Notes: generated by a model from the letters alone, not told the origin. DNA of 64,000 nt from Variovorax sp. EL159 (GCF_900100965.1 NZ_FMUJ01000001.1:482272-546271); one strand, 5' to 3'; positions 27,004-36,271 are shown, numbered from the stretch's first letter. Translations and numbers: made by a program.

Positions 27004-27993
27004 ATGAGCAAGCCCAAGATCCTGGTCGCACGCGCGATCTTTCCCGAGACCATCGAGCGCCTTTCGCAGCACTTCGAGATCGAGTCGAACCAGGCCGACG
27101 AAAGCTGGAGCAAGGAGCTGCTGATCGCGAAGCTGCAGGGCAAGCAGGGCGCCTTCACCACCGGCAGCGAGCGCATCGACGCGGCGGTGCTCGATGCCTG
27201 CCCCGACCTGAAGATCTGCGCCAACATGGCGGTGGGCTACAACAACTTCGACGTCGACGCCATGGCCGCACGCGGCGTGCTCGGCACCAATGCGCCCGAC
27301 GTGCTGACCGAGACCACGGCCGACTTCGGCTTCGCGCTGCTCATGGCCACGGCGCGCCGCATCACCGAAAGCGAGCATTTCCTGCGCGCGGGCAAGTGGC
27401 AGAAGTGGAGCTTCGACATGTTCGCGGGCTCCGACATCCACGGCTCGACGCTCGGCATCATCGGCATGGGCCGCATCGGCCAAGGCATTGCCAAGCGCGG
27501 CGCGCACGGCTTCGGCATGAAGGTGATCTATCACAACCGCTCGCGGCTCGACGCGGCGCTCGAGGCCGAATGCAAGGCCAGCTACGTGAGCAAGCAAGAG
27601 CTGCTCAAGACCGCCGACCATGTGGTGCTGGTGGTGCCGTATTCGCCGGCGTCGCACCACACCATCGGCGCAGCCGAGATCGCGCTGATGAAGCCGACCG
27701 CCACGCTGGTCAACATCGCGCGCGGCGGCATCGTCGACGACGCCGCGTTGGCCGTGGCCCTGCGCGAGCAGCGCATCGCCGCAGCGGGCCTCGACGTGTT
27801 CGAGGGCGAGCCCAAGGTTCATCCCGATCTGCTGACCGTGCCGAACGTGGTGCTGACCCCGCACATCGCCAGCGCCACCGTGCCCACGCGCCGCGCCATG
27901 GCCGACCTTGCGGCCGACAACCTCATCGCCTGGTTCAGCGGCAAGGGTGCGCTGACGCCCGTCACGCCCGTGCCACCGGCCCACAAGCAATAA
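27004..27993 (+). CDS. D-2-hydroxyacid dehydrogenase (glyoxylate/hydroxypyruvate reductase type)
   Basis: This 329-residue NAD(P)H-dependent dehydrogenase resembles GhrB and glyoxylate reductase. It has the cofactor-binding GIIGMGRIGQGIAKRG. The catalytic Arg lies in NIARGGIVDDAALA, the Glu in DVFEGEPKVHP and the His in VLTPHIASAT. It reduces glyoxylate, hydroxypyruvate or similar 2-oxoacids. The ATG at 27004 follows the antiporter stop by 16 nt; longer frames upstream overlap that gene. Substrate preference cannot be told from motifs alone. Confidence 0.9.
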   Translation: MSKPKILVARAIFPETIERLSQHFEIESNQADESWSKELLIAKLQGKQGAFTTGSERIDAAVLDACPDLKICANMAVGYNNFDVDAMAARGVLGTNAPDVLTETTADFGFALLMATARRITESEHFLRAGKWQKWSFDMFAGSDIHGSTLGIIGMGRIGQGIAKRGAHGFGMKVIYHNRSRLDAALEAECKASYVSKQELLKTADHVVLVVPYSPASHHTIGAAEIALMKPTATLVNIARGGIVDDAALAVALREQRIAAAGLDVFEGEPKVHPDLLTVPNVVLTPHIASATVPTRRAMADLAADNLIAWFSGKGALTPVTPVPPAHKQ

Positions 27994-28018
27994 AAAAACA
28001 GGCACCGATACCGCGACC

Positions 28019-29386
28019 TTGGACTCTTCCCTGATTCTTCTCCTGCTGGCTGCGCTCGCAGTCATCCAACTGGTGCTGGTGGTCTGGCTGCTCGCACGCC
28101 GCCCACCCCAGCCTGATCACAGCGACATGCTGCGCGCACTGGCCGCGATGTCCTCGGCCAGTGAACGCACCGAGCGCGAACTGCGCCGCGAAATCGGGGA
28201 CAACTCGCGCGGCGCGCGGCAAGAAACCGCCCAGGCCTTCGCCACCTTCCAGCAGTCGCTGGTGCAGCAGGGCGCCGAGGCCACGCGCACCCAGAACGCG
28301 CAGCTCGATGCCTTTGCGCTGCAGCTCGCTTCCCTGCAGAAAACGCTGGCGGATACGCTCAACACCCAGCTGCAAGGCCTGAGCGAATCGAATGCCCGGC
28401 GCCTGTCCGAAGTGCGCACGACCATGGAAACCCAGCTCGCGCAGCTGCAGCAGACCAATGCCGCCAAGCTCGACGAGATGCGCAAGACGGTCGACGAGAA
28501 GCTGCAGAGCACGCTGGAAACGCGCCTTGGCGAGAGCTTCAAGCAGGTGGCCGACCGGCTCGAACAGGTCCACAAGGGCCTGGGCGAAATGCAGACGCTG
28601 GCCGTCGGCGTCGGCAGCCTGCAGCGCGTGCTGACCAATGTGAAGACGCGCGGCGTGTTCGGCGAAGTACAGCTCGAGGCCTTGCTCGAGCAGGTGCTCA
28701 CGCCCGACCAGTACGCCAGGCAGATCGAGACCAAGCCGCGCAGCGGGCAGCGTGTCGACTTCGCGATCCGTTTCCCGGGGCGGGGCGAAGAGGGTGCGCC
28801 CGTGTGGTTGCCCATCGACGCCAAGTTTCCGCGCGACGACTACGAGCGCCTGATCGACGCCCACGAGCGTGCCGATGCCTCGGGTGCCGAACTGGCGGCG
28901 AAGGCGCTCGAAGCGCGCATCCGCACCGAGGCCAAGTCCATCGCCGACAACTACCTCGCAGCGCCGCACACCACCGATTTCGCGATCCTGTTCCTGCCCG
29001 TCGAAAGCCTCTATGCCGAGGTGCTGCGCCGGCCCGGACTGATGGACGCGATCCAGCGCCAGCACCGCGTGACGTTGGCCGGGCCGACCACCTTGCTCGC
29101 CATGCTCAACAGCCTGCACATGGGCTTTCGCACGCTGGCGCTGGAGCAGCAGGCCTCCGAAGTGTGGAAGGTGCTGGGCGCGGTCAAGACCGAGTTCGAG
29201 CGCTATGGCGAATGGGTCGCGCGCATCAAGGAGCAGGTGGCCAAGGCCTCCGACACGCTCGACAAGGCCGACACGCGCGCCAAGCAGATGCGCCTGGCGC
29301 TGCGCAAGGTCGAGGCCTTGCCCGAGGCGCAGGCACAGGTGCTGCTGCCTCCCACCGCCGACAGCGAGGGCGACGACCTCCCGTGA
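28019..29386 (+). CDS. rmuC: DNA recombination protein RmuC homologue
   Basis: This 455-residue protein has one N-terminal membrane helix (LILLLLAALAVIQLVLVVWL, about residues 5-24). A long coiled coil covers about residues 45-190. The RmuC nuclease-like domain contains VKTRGVFGEVQLEALLEQVL, VWLPIDAKFPRDDYERL and FAILFLPVESLYAEVLRR. RmuC limits inversions between short repeats in E. coli. The start is a TTG directly before the hydrophobic segment, with no nearby in-frame ATG upstream. Its stop overlaps the GTG start of the MFS gene. Confidence 0.92.
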   Translation: MDSSLILLLLAALAVIQLVLVVWLLARRPPQPDHSDMLRALAAMSSASERTERELRREIGDNSRGARQETAQAFATFQQSLVQQGAEATRTQNAQLDAFALQLASLQKTLADTLNTQLQGLSESNARRLSEVRTTMETQLAQLQQTNAAKLDEMRKTVDEKLQSTLETRLGESFKQVADRLEQVHKGLGEMQTLAVGVGSLQRVLTNVKTRGVFGEVQLEALLEQVLTPDQYARQIETKPRSGQRVDFAIRFPGRGEEGAPVWLPIDAKFPRDDYERLIDAHERADASGAELAAKALEARIRTEAKSIADNYLAAPHTTDFAILFLPVESLYAEVLRRPGLMDAIQRQHRVTLAGPTTLLAMLNSLHMGFRTLALEQQASEVWKVLGAVKTEFERYGEWVARIKEQVAKASDTLDKADTRAKQMRLALRKVEALPEAQAQVLLPPTADSEGDDLP

Positions 29387-30546
29387 AAGGTTCCGAACTG
29401 CTGCGCGTCATCGGCGCCCAGGTTTGCCTGCATGCCACCATGGCCGGCATGCGACTCGCAACGCCGCTGCTGGCGCTGCAACAAGGCTACAGCGCAGCAG
29501 CGGTCGGGGTGCTGATCTCGCTGTTCGCGCTGACCCAGGTGTTCCTGGCGCTGCCCGCGGGGCGCTTTGCCGACCGGCATGGGTTCAAGCGGCCGCTGTG
29601 GCTGTCGGTGATCGCGGCGGTGGTCGGCGCGGGGCTGGTGGTGGTGTTCCCCGTGTTTCCGGTGATGTGCCTGTCGGCGCTGCTGACCGGTGGTGCCACG
29701 GGCGCGACCGTGATCGCGCTGCAGCGGCACGTAGGCCGGTCTGCGCACGATCCGACGCAGCTCAAGCGTGTGTTCAGCTGGCTGGCCATCGCGCCGGCCG
29801 CGGCCAACTTCGTCGGGCCTTTCCTGGCCGGCATGCTGATCGACCATGCGGGCCGCGTGCCGGCGGACATGCTGGCCTTTCGCATCTGTTTCGTGGTGAT
29901 GGCGGCACTGCCCATCGTCTGCTGGTTGCTCGCGCGCGGCGCACACGAGCAGCCGCCCACGCCGCCGCTCGCGGGCGCCGTGCCGACGCGGGCCTGGGAC
30001 CTGCTGCGCGAGCCGATGTTCCGGCGCCTGCTGTTCGTGAACTGGCTGCAGTCGTCCAGCTGGGACGTGCACGCCTTCGTGCTGCCCGTGCTCGGGCACG
30101 AGCGGGGCATCAGCGCGTCGGTGATCGGTTCGATCCTCGGGGCCTTCGCCGTTGCAGCGGCTGTCATTCGCGTGGTGCTGCCCCTGATCGCCTCGCGCGC
30201 ATCGGAACGCAGCGTGATCCTGAGCTCCACGGTGGTCACGGCGCTGATGTTCGCGATCTATCCGCTGCTCGACTCGGCCTGGGCCATGGGCGCTTGCTCG
30301 GTGATGCTCGGCTTCGCGCTGGGGGCGGTGCAGCCGATGGTGATGAGCATGCTGCACCAGATCACGCCGCACACGCGGCATGGCGAGGCGCTGGGCCTGC
30401 GGCTCATGACCATCAACGCATCGAGCGTCGCGATGCCGATGCTGTTCGGATCGCTGGGCGCACTGATCGGCATTGCGGGCGTGTTCTGGGTCGTCGGGGG
30501 CGTGCTGGCGCTGGGTGCGCGCGCTACATGGGGTTTGAAGATCTGA
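29383..30546 (+). CDS. MFS transporter, function unassigned
   Basis: This 387-residue 12-helix major facilitator has motif A in LPAGRFADRHGFKRPLWLSV and a motif C-like NFVGPFLAGMLIDHAGR. Substrate is unknown; the closest general pattern is the sugar/drug exporter-like group of short MFS proteins. The GTG start overlaps the rmuC stop (GTGA), so it is translationally coupled to rmuC although the functions seem unrelated. Open frame upstream of the GTG is the shadow of rmuC. Confidence 0.82.
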   Translation: MKGSELLRVIGAQVCLHATMAGMRLATPLLALQQGYSAAAVGVLISLFALTQVFLALPAGRFADRHGFKRPLWLSVIAAVVGAGLVVVFPVFPVMCLSALLTGGATGATVIALQRHVGRSAHDPTQLKRVFSWLAIAPAAANFVGPFLAGMLIDHAGRVPADMLAFRICFVVMAALPIVCWLLARGAHEQPPTPPLAGAVPTRAWDLLREPMFRRLLFVNWLQSSSWDVHAFVLPVLGHERGISASVIGSILGAFAVAAAVIRVVLPLIASRASERSVILSSTVVTALMFAIYPLLDSAWAMGACSVMLGFALGAVQPMVMSMLHQITPHTRHGEALGLRLMTINASSVAMPMLFGSLGALIGIAGVFWVVGGVLALGARATWGLKI

Positions 30547-30597
30547 CATGACGGCGATGTGAAATCCACACTTCAGATGAGATTTATTCTCATTTGT

Positions 30598-30626
30598 TTG
30601 ACAATTTACTGACCCAAAGTCAGTAT
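30598..30626 (+). promoter_or_regulatory. Promoter with TetR-type operator for the DHA2 efflux cassette
   Basis: A perfect -35 TTGACA (30598-30603) stands 17 nt before a weak -10 (CAGTAT, 30621-30626). Filling the spacer and reaching the -10 is a perfect palindrome, TACTGAC-CCAAA-GTCAGTA (30607-30625). This layout is classical for steric repression by a TetR-family dimer. A TetR gene is the third gene of the same cassette, so autoregulation is likely. Confidence 0.75.
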
Positions 30627-30640
30627 TGGCGCCTTCCTCA

Positions 30641-32188
30641 ATGACCTTGAAGGCGTCCATGGACTCCCTTACCCGGCCTGCGGTCGATCCGCGCCGTCGT
30701 CTCGCGCTCGTGGCCGCGGTGTATCTCGGCAGCTTCATCGCCACGCTCGACGTGAGCATCGTCAACGTCGCGCTGCCCACGCTGCAACGCGCGCTCTCTA
30801 CCGACCTGGCCGGGCTGCAGTGGGTGATCGACATCTACGCGCTGTGCCTGTCGGCATTCATGCTCTCGGCCGGCCCGCTGGGCGATCGCTACGGCCGCAA
30901 GCGCGCCTGGCTGACCGGCGTGATCGTGTTCACCATCGGGTCCGCGATGTGCGCGATGGCCGGCAGCCTGTTCACCTTGCTGGTCGGGCGGGCCGTGCAG
31001 GGCGTGGCGGGCGCCTTGCTGATTCCGGGCGCGCTGTCGCTGCTGGCGCACGCATTTCCGGAACCCGCGAGCAGGGCGCGGGTGATCGGCGGCTGGTCGT
31101 CGTTCACCGCGCTGTCGCTGATCCTCGGGCCGATGCTCGGCGGGCTGCTGGTGGACCACGCGGGCTGGCAGAGCATCTTCCTCATCAACCTGCCGATCGG
31201 CCTGCTGACGGTGGGGCTCGGGCTCTGGGGCATCCAGGAAACCTCGCACCCCGAACACGCGGCGCTCGACCCGGTGGGACAGGTGCTCAGCGTGCTGTGG
31301 CTCGGCGCCTTGACCTATGGACTGATTGCCGCGGGCGAATACGGTTGGGGTTCGACGCCCGCCGCAACCGCGCTGGTGGCGGCCGTGATCGGGCTCGCGC
31401 TGTTCCTGATGGTGGAGGCGCGCGTGGCGCGGCCGCTGCTGCCGCTCGCACTGTTCCGCGACGCGCGCTTTTCGGTCACCAATTTCGCGTCGTTCGTGCT
31501 CGGGTTCTCGTCGTACGCGAGCCTGTTCTTCTTCTCGCTGTTCCTGCAGCAGGTGCAGGGCTGGTCGCCCAGCGACACCGGCTGGCGCCTGGTGCCGCAG
31601 TTCGCCGCAACGGGCATCGTGGCATCGCAGTTCGGCCGCCTGGCGCGGCGCTTCGAAGTGCACTCGCTGATGGTCGCTGGCTATGGGCTCATCGGCGCTT
31701 CGATGCTGCTGCTGACGCTGTTCTCGTCCGACACACCCTATGGGCTGCTGGCGCTCCTGTTCGTGTTCCTGGGCGCGGGCTCCGGCCTTGCGGTGCCGGC
31801 CACCAGCACGGCTGTGATGGCGTCCGTGCCCGCGCAGCGCTCGGGCATGGCTTCGGCCACCATGAATGCGTTGCGCCAGGCCGGCATGCTGATCGGCATT
31901 GCGTTGCTCGGCACGCTGATGAGCACCCGTGCCACTTCGCTGCTGGCCGATGCGCTCGAACAGGCCGGGCTGCGCGATGCACAGCAGGCGGCCGTGGCGG
32001 CTGTCTCGCGGCACGACCTCGGGGCGCTGGCGTCGCTCGATGCGGGCACGGCGCACAACCTGTTGACCGATGCGCTGGCCGGCGGCTTCCATGCCGCGAT
32101 GGCCTGCGCCGGATTCGCCGGCCTGCTGGCTGCGGGGCTGCTCCTGAGCGTCAGGCCCCGCACGGCCGCACTGCCTGCGCGCGCCTGA
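30641..32188 (+). CDS. DHA2-family (EmrB/QacA-like) multidrug efflux MFS transporter
   Basis: This 515-residue major facilitator has 14 predicted helices. It shows the DHA2 N-terminus FIATLDVSIVNVALPTLQRA with the membrane-embedded Asp, motif A GPLGDRYGRKRAWLTGVIVF and motif C ALSLILGPMLGGLLVDHAGW. It exports hydrophobic drugs, biocides or dyes by proton antiport. The ATG at 30641 was preferred; another possible start is 30659. It heads a cassette with a SpoIIAA-like gene and a TetR repressor, and its promoter contains the palindrome at 30607. Confidence 0.92.
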   Translation: MTLKASMDSLTRPAVDPRRRLALVAAVYLGSFIATLDVSIVNVALPTLQRALSTDLAGLQWVIDIYALCLSAFMLSAGPLGDRYGRKRAWLTGVIVFTIGSAMCAMAGSLFTLLVGRAVQGVAGALLIPGALSLLAHAFPEPASRARVIGGWSSFTALSLILGPMLGGLLVDHAGWQSIFLINLPIGLLTVGLGLWGIQETSHPEHAALDPVGQVLSVLWLGALTYGLIAAGEYGWGSTPAATALVAAVIGLALFLMVEARVARPLLPLALFRDARFSVTNFASFVLGFSSYASLFFFSLFLQQVQGWSPSDTGWRLVPQFAATGIVASQFGRLARRFEVHSLMVAGYGLIGASMLLLTLFSSDTPYGLLALLFVFLGAGSGLAVPATSTAVMASVPAQRSGMASATMNALRQAGMLIGIALLGTLMSTRATSLLADALEQAGLRDAQQAAVAAVSRHDLGALASLDAGTAHNLLTDALAGGFHAAMACAGFAGLLAAGLLLSVRPRTAALPARA

Positions 32189-32271
32189 GGCCCTGCTTTC
32201 CCATGCCCGCTGCGCTCGTGCCGCTGCGCCTTCGTGCGCGACTTCGTTCGATTTTTACCAAGGAGCCTTCC

Positions 32272-32736
32272 ATGATTCATCACGACCTCAGTCAATGGCC
32301 TCTCGTCATCAGCGTCTCGGCCGGGTTGCAGACGCTCGAAAGCATGCAGGCCTTCACCGAAGACTGGAACCGCTGGCTCGACCGCGGCGAGCCCTTCGTG
32401 TCGCTGCGCGTGTTCGCCGACGCCGATGCGCTGGTCCATCCCGAGGGCAGTGCCCACAGTGCAAAGCAGTGGCTGCAGGAGCGGGGCGCCGACATTCGCC
32501 GCCATATGATGGGCATGGCGAGCGTGGTGCCCGCCGATCAGTACGAGAAAATCCGCAAGATGAATGTCGAAAAACTCTTCGGCGTGCCTGCCAGCACATT
32601 CGCCGATTCCGACGACGCGCTGGCGTGGCTCAGCGAGCGCGTGATGGTCCCGCGCGGCCTGTCGTTCAACCTGGCCTCCGTGCGTTCGGCCATCGGCGCC
32701 GCCCGCGCGGCTGCTACAGCAGCAGCGGCCGCCTGA
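32272..32736 (+). CDS. SpoIIAA/STAS-like protein of unknown function
   Basis: This 154-residue cytoplasmic protein has a good AAGGAG ribosome site. Its pattern is a strand with WPLVISVSAG, then helix and FVSLRVFADADALVHP, then a helical SAKQWLQERGADIRRHMMG. A final FGVPASTFADSDDALAWLSE is like that of the SpoIIAA-like/STAS-fold family, whose members usually end in a similar F-x-D-x-x-x-A-x-x-W-L block. An Ala-rich tail follows. It lies between the pump and the TetR gene (8 nt before the latter), so it is probably induced with the pump. The family link is an inference from pattern. Confidence 0.65.
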   Translation: MIHHDLSQWPLVISVSAGLQTLESMQAFTEDWNRWLDRGEPFVSLRVFADADALVHPEGSAHSAKQWLQERGADIRRHMMGMASVVPADQYEKIRKMNVEKLFGVPASTFADSDDALAWLSERVMVPRGLSFNLASVRSAIGAARAAATAAAAA

Positions 32737-32744
32737 GGTTGTCC

Positions 32745-33419
32745 ATGACGAAGAGCGGCGCGGTCACGATCCCCATTCCTTCCGATGGCGATGGCGAGGC
32801 CACGCCGCGCCGCCGCACCAAGGCCCCCGAGACCCGTGGGGCCGCGTTGATGGATGCCGCCGAGCGGCTCTTCATCTCCAAGGGCATCGCCACCACCAGC
32901 ATCGACGACATCGCTGCCGGCGCGCAGGTGGCCAAGGGCACTTTCTATCTGTACTTTCCCTCGAAGGAGGCGCTGCTCGGCGCGCTGCAGCAGCGCTTCG
33001 TCGACACCTTCTGCGCGCGCCTGCAGGATGCGATGGACAAGTATCCCGCCCACAAGCATCGCGCTCGCCTGAAGGCCTGGGTGGAGACGGGGCTCGAAAC
33101 CTACCTGGACAACGTCGCCCTGCACGACGTGGTCTTTCACGAGTACCGGCCCGAAGACCGGCGCATGCGCAACGACAACGCCGTCATCACGCAGCTCGTC
33201 GCGCTGCTGAAGCAGGGCGACGCCGCGGGTGTGTGGGAGGTGGAAGACGCGACCCTGACGGCCGTGATTCTTTTCAATGCGCTGCACGGCGTGGCCGACG
33301 ACGCGGTGGCGATGGGTCCGGCCGCAGACCCCGTGGCCGACCGCCGCCGCCGCGCTCGCGCGCTCACGCGGTTCTTCGAGCAGGCGCTGCATCCCGACGT
33401 GGACGACGCAGACGCCTGA
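32745..33419 (+). CDS. TetR/AcrR-family transcriptional regulator
   Basis: This 224-residue repressor has an N-terminal helix-turn-helix (LMDAAERLFISKGIATTSID to GTFYLYFPSKEALL, about residues 35-83) and a C-terminal ligand-binding helical domain. It has a longer than usual N-terminal tail of about 30 residues. It is the last gene of the pump cassette, and the perfect palindrome in the pump promoter is the natural binding site, making this a self-regulated, drug-inducible unit. The ATG 8 nt after the preceding stop was chosen. Confidence 0.92.
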   Translation: MTKSGAVTIPIPSDGDGEATPRRRTKAPETRGAALMDAAERLFISKGIATTSIDDIAAGAQVAKGTFYLYFPSKEALLGALQQRFVDTFCARLQDAMDKYPAHKHRARLKAWVETGLETYLDNVALHDVVFHEYRPEDRRMRNDNAVITQLVALLKQGDAAGVWEVEDATLTAVILFNALHGVADDAVAMGPAADPVADRRRRARALTRFFEQALHPDVDDADA

Positions 33420-33439
33420 CCGAGGCGCCTGCTGGCAAC

Positions 33440-34303
33440 TTACAGCTTGTAGAAGCGCTTGATTGCGCTCCAGGCGTCTTCCGGCGCGTCGACGTACTCG
33501 AACAGCTTCACGTCGCCCGGCGAGATCACGCCTTCATCGACCAGGAAGTCGAAGTCGATCAGCTTCTTCCAGTAGTCGGAGCCGAACAGCACGATCGGCA
33601 CCGGCTTCGACTTCTTCGTCTGCACCAGCGTGATCACCTCGAACAGTTCGTCGAGCGTGCCGAAGCCGCCCGGGAACGCCACCAGCGCCTTCGCACGCAT
33701 CATGAAATGCATCTTGCGGATGGCGAAGTAGTGGAACTTGAAGCTCAGAGCCGGCGTGACGTAGGGGTTGGCTTCTTCTTCCATCGGCAGCGCGATCGCC
33801 AGGCCGACCGAGACGCCGCCGCCTTCATGCGCGCCGCGGTTGGCCGCCTGCATGATGCCGGGGCCGCCGCCGGTGCAGATGAAGAGCTTGTCTTGCGGCT
33901 CCTTGTCGTTGCTGTATTGCGCGACCAGCTTGCCGAAGGCGCGTGCCTTCTCGTAGTAGTGCGAGTTGCGCGCCAGCCGGCGCCAGCGCTCGGAGGCTGC
34001 GGCATCGCCGCTGGCCTCGGCCTGCGCGATCATGGCCGCGGCGTCTTCTTCGCTGCGAAAGCGGGCGCTGCCGAACACCACCACGGTGTTCTCGATGCCG
34101 TGCGCGCGTTGCTCGATGTCGGGCTTCATCAGTTCGAGCTGCATGCGGATGCCGCGCGTCTCGCGGCGCAGCAGGAACTCGGGGTCGGCGAAGGCGATGC
34201 GCGAGGGATCGGGGTCGAGCGGGAGGCCGTGATCGGCGTGGGACTGGAGCGTGGCCCAGGCATCGGCCAGGCGTTTGTCGTGAAGATCGTGCGTGTTGTT
34301 CAT
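33440..34303 (-). CDS. LOG-family protein (cytokinin riboside 5'-monophosphate phosphoribohydrolase-like)
   Basis: This 287-residue Rossmann-fold protein of the TIGR00730/LOG family has the nucleotide-binding GGGPGIMQAANRGAHEGGG and the signature PGGFGTLDELFEVITLVQT. These residues cleave ribose 5'-phosphate from nucleoside monophosphates (AMP or cytokinin nucleotides) in characterised members. It is longer than the ~190-residue plant type, with an extra N-terminal ~95 residues. The frame is open far upstream but the ATG at 34303 lies after the efp terminator. It converges with the TetR gene 20 nt away. Confidence 0.9.
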   Translation of the reverse strand: MNNTHDLHDKRLADAWATLQSHADHGLPLDPDPSRIAFADPEFLLRRETRGIRMQLELMKPDIEQRAHGIENTVVVFGSARFRSEEDAAAMIAQAEASGDAAASERWRRLARNSHYYEKARAFGKLVAQYSNDKEPQDKLFICTGGGPGIMQAANRGAHEGGGVSVGLAIALPMEEEANPYVTPALSFKFHYFAIRKMHFMMRAKALVAFPGGFGTLDELFEVITLVQTKKSKPVPIVLFGSDYWKKLIDFDFLVDEGVISPGDVKLFEYVDAPEDAWSAIKRFYKL

Positions 34304-34366
34304 GAAGAAACCAGACAGAAGGACCTGTGGGATTGTGCAGCGTTGCAACCGGCATGCCCGACAAAC

Positions 34367-34393
34367 AAAAAAGGCTCCTTGCGGAGCCTTTTT
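34367..34393 (-). terminator. Terminator of efp
   Basis: A strong hairpin (AAAAAAGGCTCC with GGAGCCTTTTT, loop TTGC) lies 40 nt after the efp stop. On the minus strand it ends in TTTTTTGTTTGT. It separates efp from the LOG-family gene. Confidence 0.9.
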
Positions 34394-34434
34394 CGAAGGG
34401 GGATGGGCTGGCTGGCCAGCCAGCCGATGCAGGC

Positions 34435-34989
34435 TCAGACGCGCTTGCGGTATTCGCCGGTGCGCGTGTCGATTTCGATCTTGTCGCCTTGCGAGACGAA
34501 GAGCGGAACCGGCACTTCGAAGCCGGTGGCGATCTTGGCGGGCTTCAGGACCTTGCCCGAGGTGTCGCCCTTGACGGCCGGCTCGGTCCAGGTGATTTCG
34601 CGCTCGACGCTGGTCGGCAGTTCGACCGAGATGGCCTTGCCGTCGTAGAACACCACTTCGACGGCCATGCCGTCTTCGAGGTAGTTCAGTGCGTCGCCCA
34701 TGTTTTCGGCTTCGACTTCGTACTGGTTGTAGTCGGCGTCCATGCAGACGTACATCGGGTCGGCGAAGTAGGAGTAGGTGCACTCCTTCTTGTCGAGCAC
34801 GATCTGGTCGATCTTGTCGTCGGCCTTGAAGACCACTTCGGTGTTGAAGTTGGCGATCAGGCTCTTCATCTTCATGCGCACGGTGGCGGAGTTGCGGCCG
34901 CCGCGGCTGTATTCGGTCTTCAGGACGACCATCGGGTCCTTGCCGTGCATGATGACGTTGCCGGCGCGGATTTCTTGAGCGATTTTCAT
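34435..34989 (-). CDS. efp: Elongation factor P
   Basis: This 184-residue translation factor rescues ribosomes stalled at polyproline. It has the KOW-like N-terminal domain [20 protein letters not shown] and the C-terminal OB domain with [20 protein letters not shown]. At the tip of the first domain the residue that contacts the peptidyl-transfer centre is Arg32 ([10 protein letters not shown]), not the lysine of E. coli. Arg32 EF-P is activated by rhamnosylation by EarP, and the earP gene lies directly upstream on the same strand. The start ATG at 34989 follows a 15-nt palindrome in the leader. Confidence 0.97.
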   Translation of the reverse strand: MKIAQEIRAGNVIMHGKDPMVVLKTEYSRGGRNSATVRMKMKSLIANFNTEVVFKADDKIDQIVLDKKECTYSYFADPMYVCMDADYNQYEVEAENMGDALNYLEDGMAVEVVFYDGKAISVELPTSVEREITWTEPAVKGDTSGKVLKPAKIATGFEVPVPLFVSQGDKIEIDTRTGEYRKRV

Positions 34990-35035
34990 AACAGGTTCTC
35001 TGGATGTTGGCCGCTCGGTGCACGGGGCCATCGGC

Positions 35036-35063
35036 AACGTTCTGAACCAACGTTCTGAACGTT
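35036..35063. repeat. Tandem repeat and perfect palindrome in the efp leader
   Basis: Two adjacent 13-nt copies, AACGTTCTGAACC (35036-35048) and AACGTTCTGAACG (35049-35061), lie about 50 nt upstream of the efp ATG. The second copy extends into a perfect 15-nt palindrome AACGTTC-T-GAACGTT (35049-35063). This looks like a protein binding site or a recent small duplication in the region between earP and efp. Confidence 0.6.
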
Positions 35064-35173
35064 TGTGCCGGCGTTTCTGGCCCCGCTGCACATGTCTTGC
35101 GGCGGATTTGCAGGTTTGGCGGAGAGCATCTCGGGTAAAAAGACCCGGGCCGAAATCCGCAAAGCCCGCTATT

Positions 35174-36271
35174 TTAGCTTTTTCCGGCGACCAGATGCCG
35201 CAGTTGCGCAAGCAGATCGTCTTGCGCGAGCAATCGCGTGCGGGCGGCCAGGGCGGTTTCGCGCCATGGGCCGTGTGTTTCGAGCGCAGGCAGGGGGGCG
35301 TCGCCGAAGCCGTTCCAGGCGTGGTGAAAAAGCCGCAGCGAGGGCGGGGCGCCGAGCCAGTCGAGCCAGGCTTCGAGCTTGACGTGGTGCGCGTCGTCAT
35401 CCTGCGGGTAGATCTGCCAGACCAGCGGCGCGCCGGCCCAGAGGGCGCGCACCAGGGAGTCTTCGCCACGTACGAAATTCAGGTCGCAGGCCCAGAGCAG
35501 GTGGTCGAAATCCGGCTGGGTGAGGTAGGGGAGGTATGAAATTGATAGCGCATTTCGTCCACCAGACGAGGGCACCAGCCCGTTCTGGCTCGAAATGCAG
35601 GCTTGAACGGCCCGCGCTGCCCGGCCTGCGGTCACCAGCAGCCGCGTCGGCACCGGATCGGCCGCGAGCTGCCCGAGCAGCGCCGCCAGCGCGGTGGGTT
35701 CATAGCAGAAGAGCGAAATGAGCCGCTCGCCGTCCCGCCAGGGAATCTGCTGCTCTTGCAGCCACTGCCTGCGATCGAAGCGTGCCCGCCGTTCCATCAG
35801 GTCGGGCTCCCGCAGAAGGCCACCGGTGGCCGGCGTGAAGCCGGGGTAGAAAAACCGCTTGGTCAGCCCGGCGCCCGGCCCCTTGAAGACCGGCGAGGGC
35901 AGCCCGTGCAGGCGCTCGACATAGGGCTCGGCCGACAGGTATTCGAGGTTGATCCAGGCCCGTCGTGGTCCGCCGTTGGCCGAGGCTTCGGCGAAGGTGG
36001 CGATCAGTTCCGGCGCCGGTTCGCAGCCGAAGGCCTCGATCAGCACATCGGGCGCGGGCTCTGCAGCGGCGTTCTGCACGGCGGCGGCGTCGAGCCAGTC
36101 GATCACGCGCACCCCGCTCTGGCTCGAAGGCGCCATCCAGCCCAGCGCGCTCGCGTCGTCGATCCAGAGGCGCACACGCTCGCCGGCCGTGGCCAGCTGG
36201 CTGGCCAGCCGCCAGCAGACGCCGAGGTCGCCGTGGTTGTCGATCACCTTACAGAAGATGTCCCATTGCAT
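35174..36271 (-). CDS. earP: EF-P arginine rhamnosyltransferase EarP
   Basis: This 365-residue GT-B glycosyltransferase attaches rhamnose from TDP-rhamnose to Arg32 of EF-P. It begins [20 protein letters not shown] with Asp11 and Asp15, matching the two N-terminal aspartates needed for catalysis in characterised EarP. The C-terminal donor-binding region includes [20 protein letters not shown] and [19 protein letters not shown]. It lies 184 nt upstream of efp on the same strand, the usual pairing in beta-proteobacteria. Frames reaching further upstream are not conserved-looking. Confidence 0.95.
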   Translation of the reverse strand: MQWDIFCKVIDNHGDLGVCWRLASQLATAGERVRLWIDDASALGWMAPSSQSGVRVIDWLDAAAVQNAAAEPAPDVLIEAFGCEPAPELIATFAEASANGGPRRAWINLEYLSAEPYVERLHGLPSPVFKGPGAGLTKRFFYPGFTPATGGLLREPDLMERRARFDRRQWLQEQQIPWRDGERLISLFCYEPTALAALLGQLAADPVPTRLLVTAGRAARAVQACISSQNGLVPSSGGRNALSISYLPYLTQPDFDHLLWACDLNFVRGEDSLVRALWAGAPLVWQIYPQDDDAHHVKLEAWLDWLGAPPSLRLFHHAWNGFGDAPLPALETHGPWRETALAARTRLLAQDDLLAQLRHLVAGKS

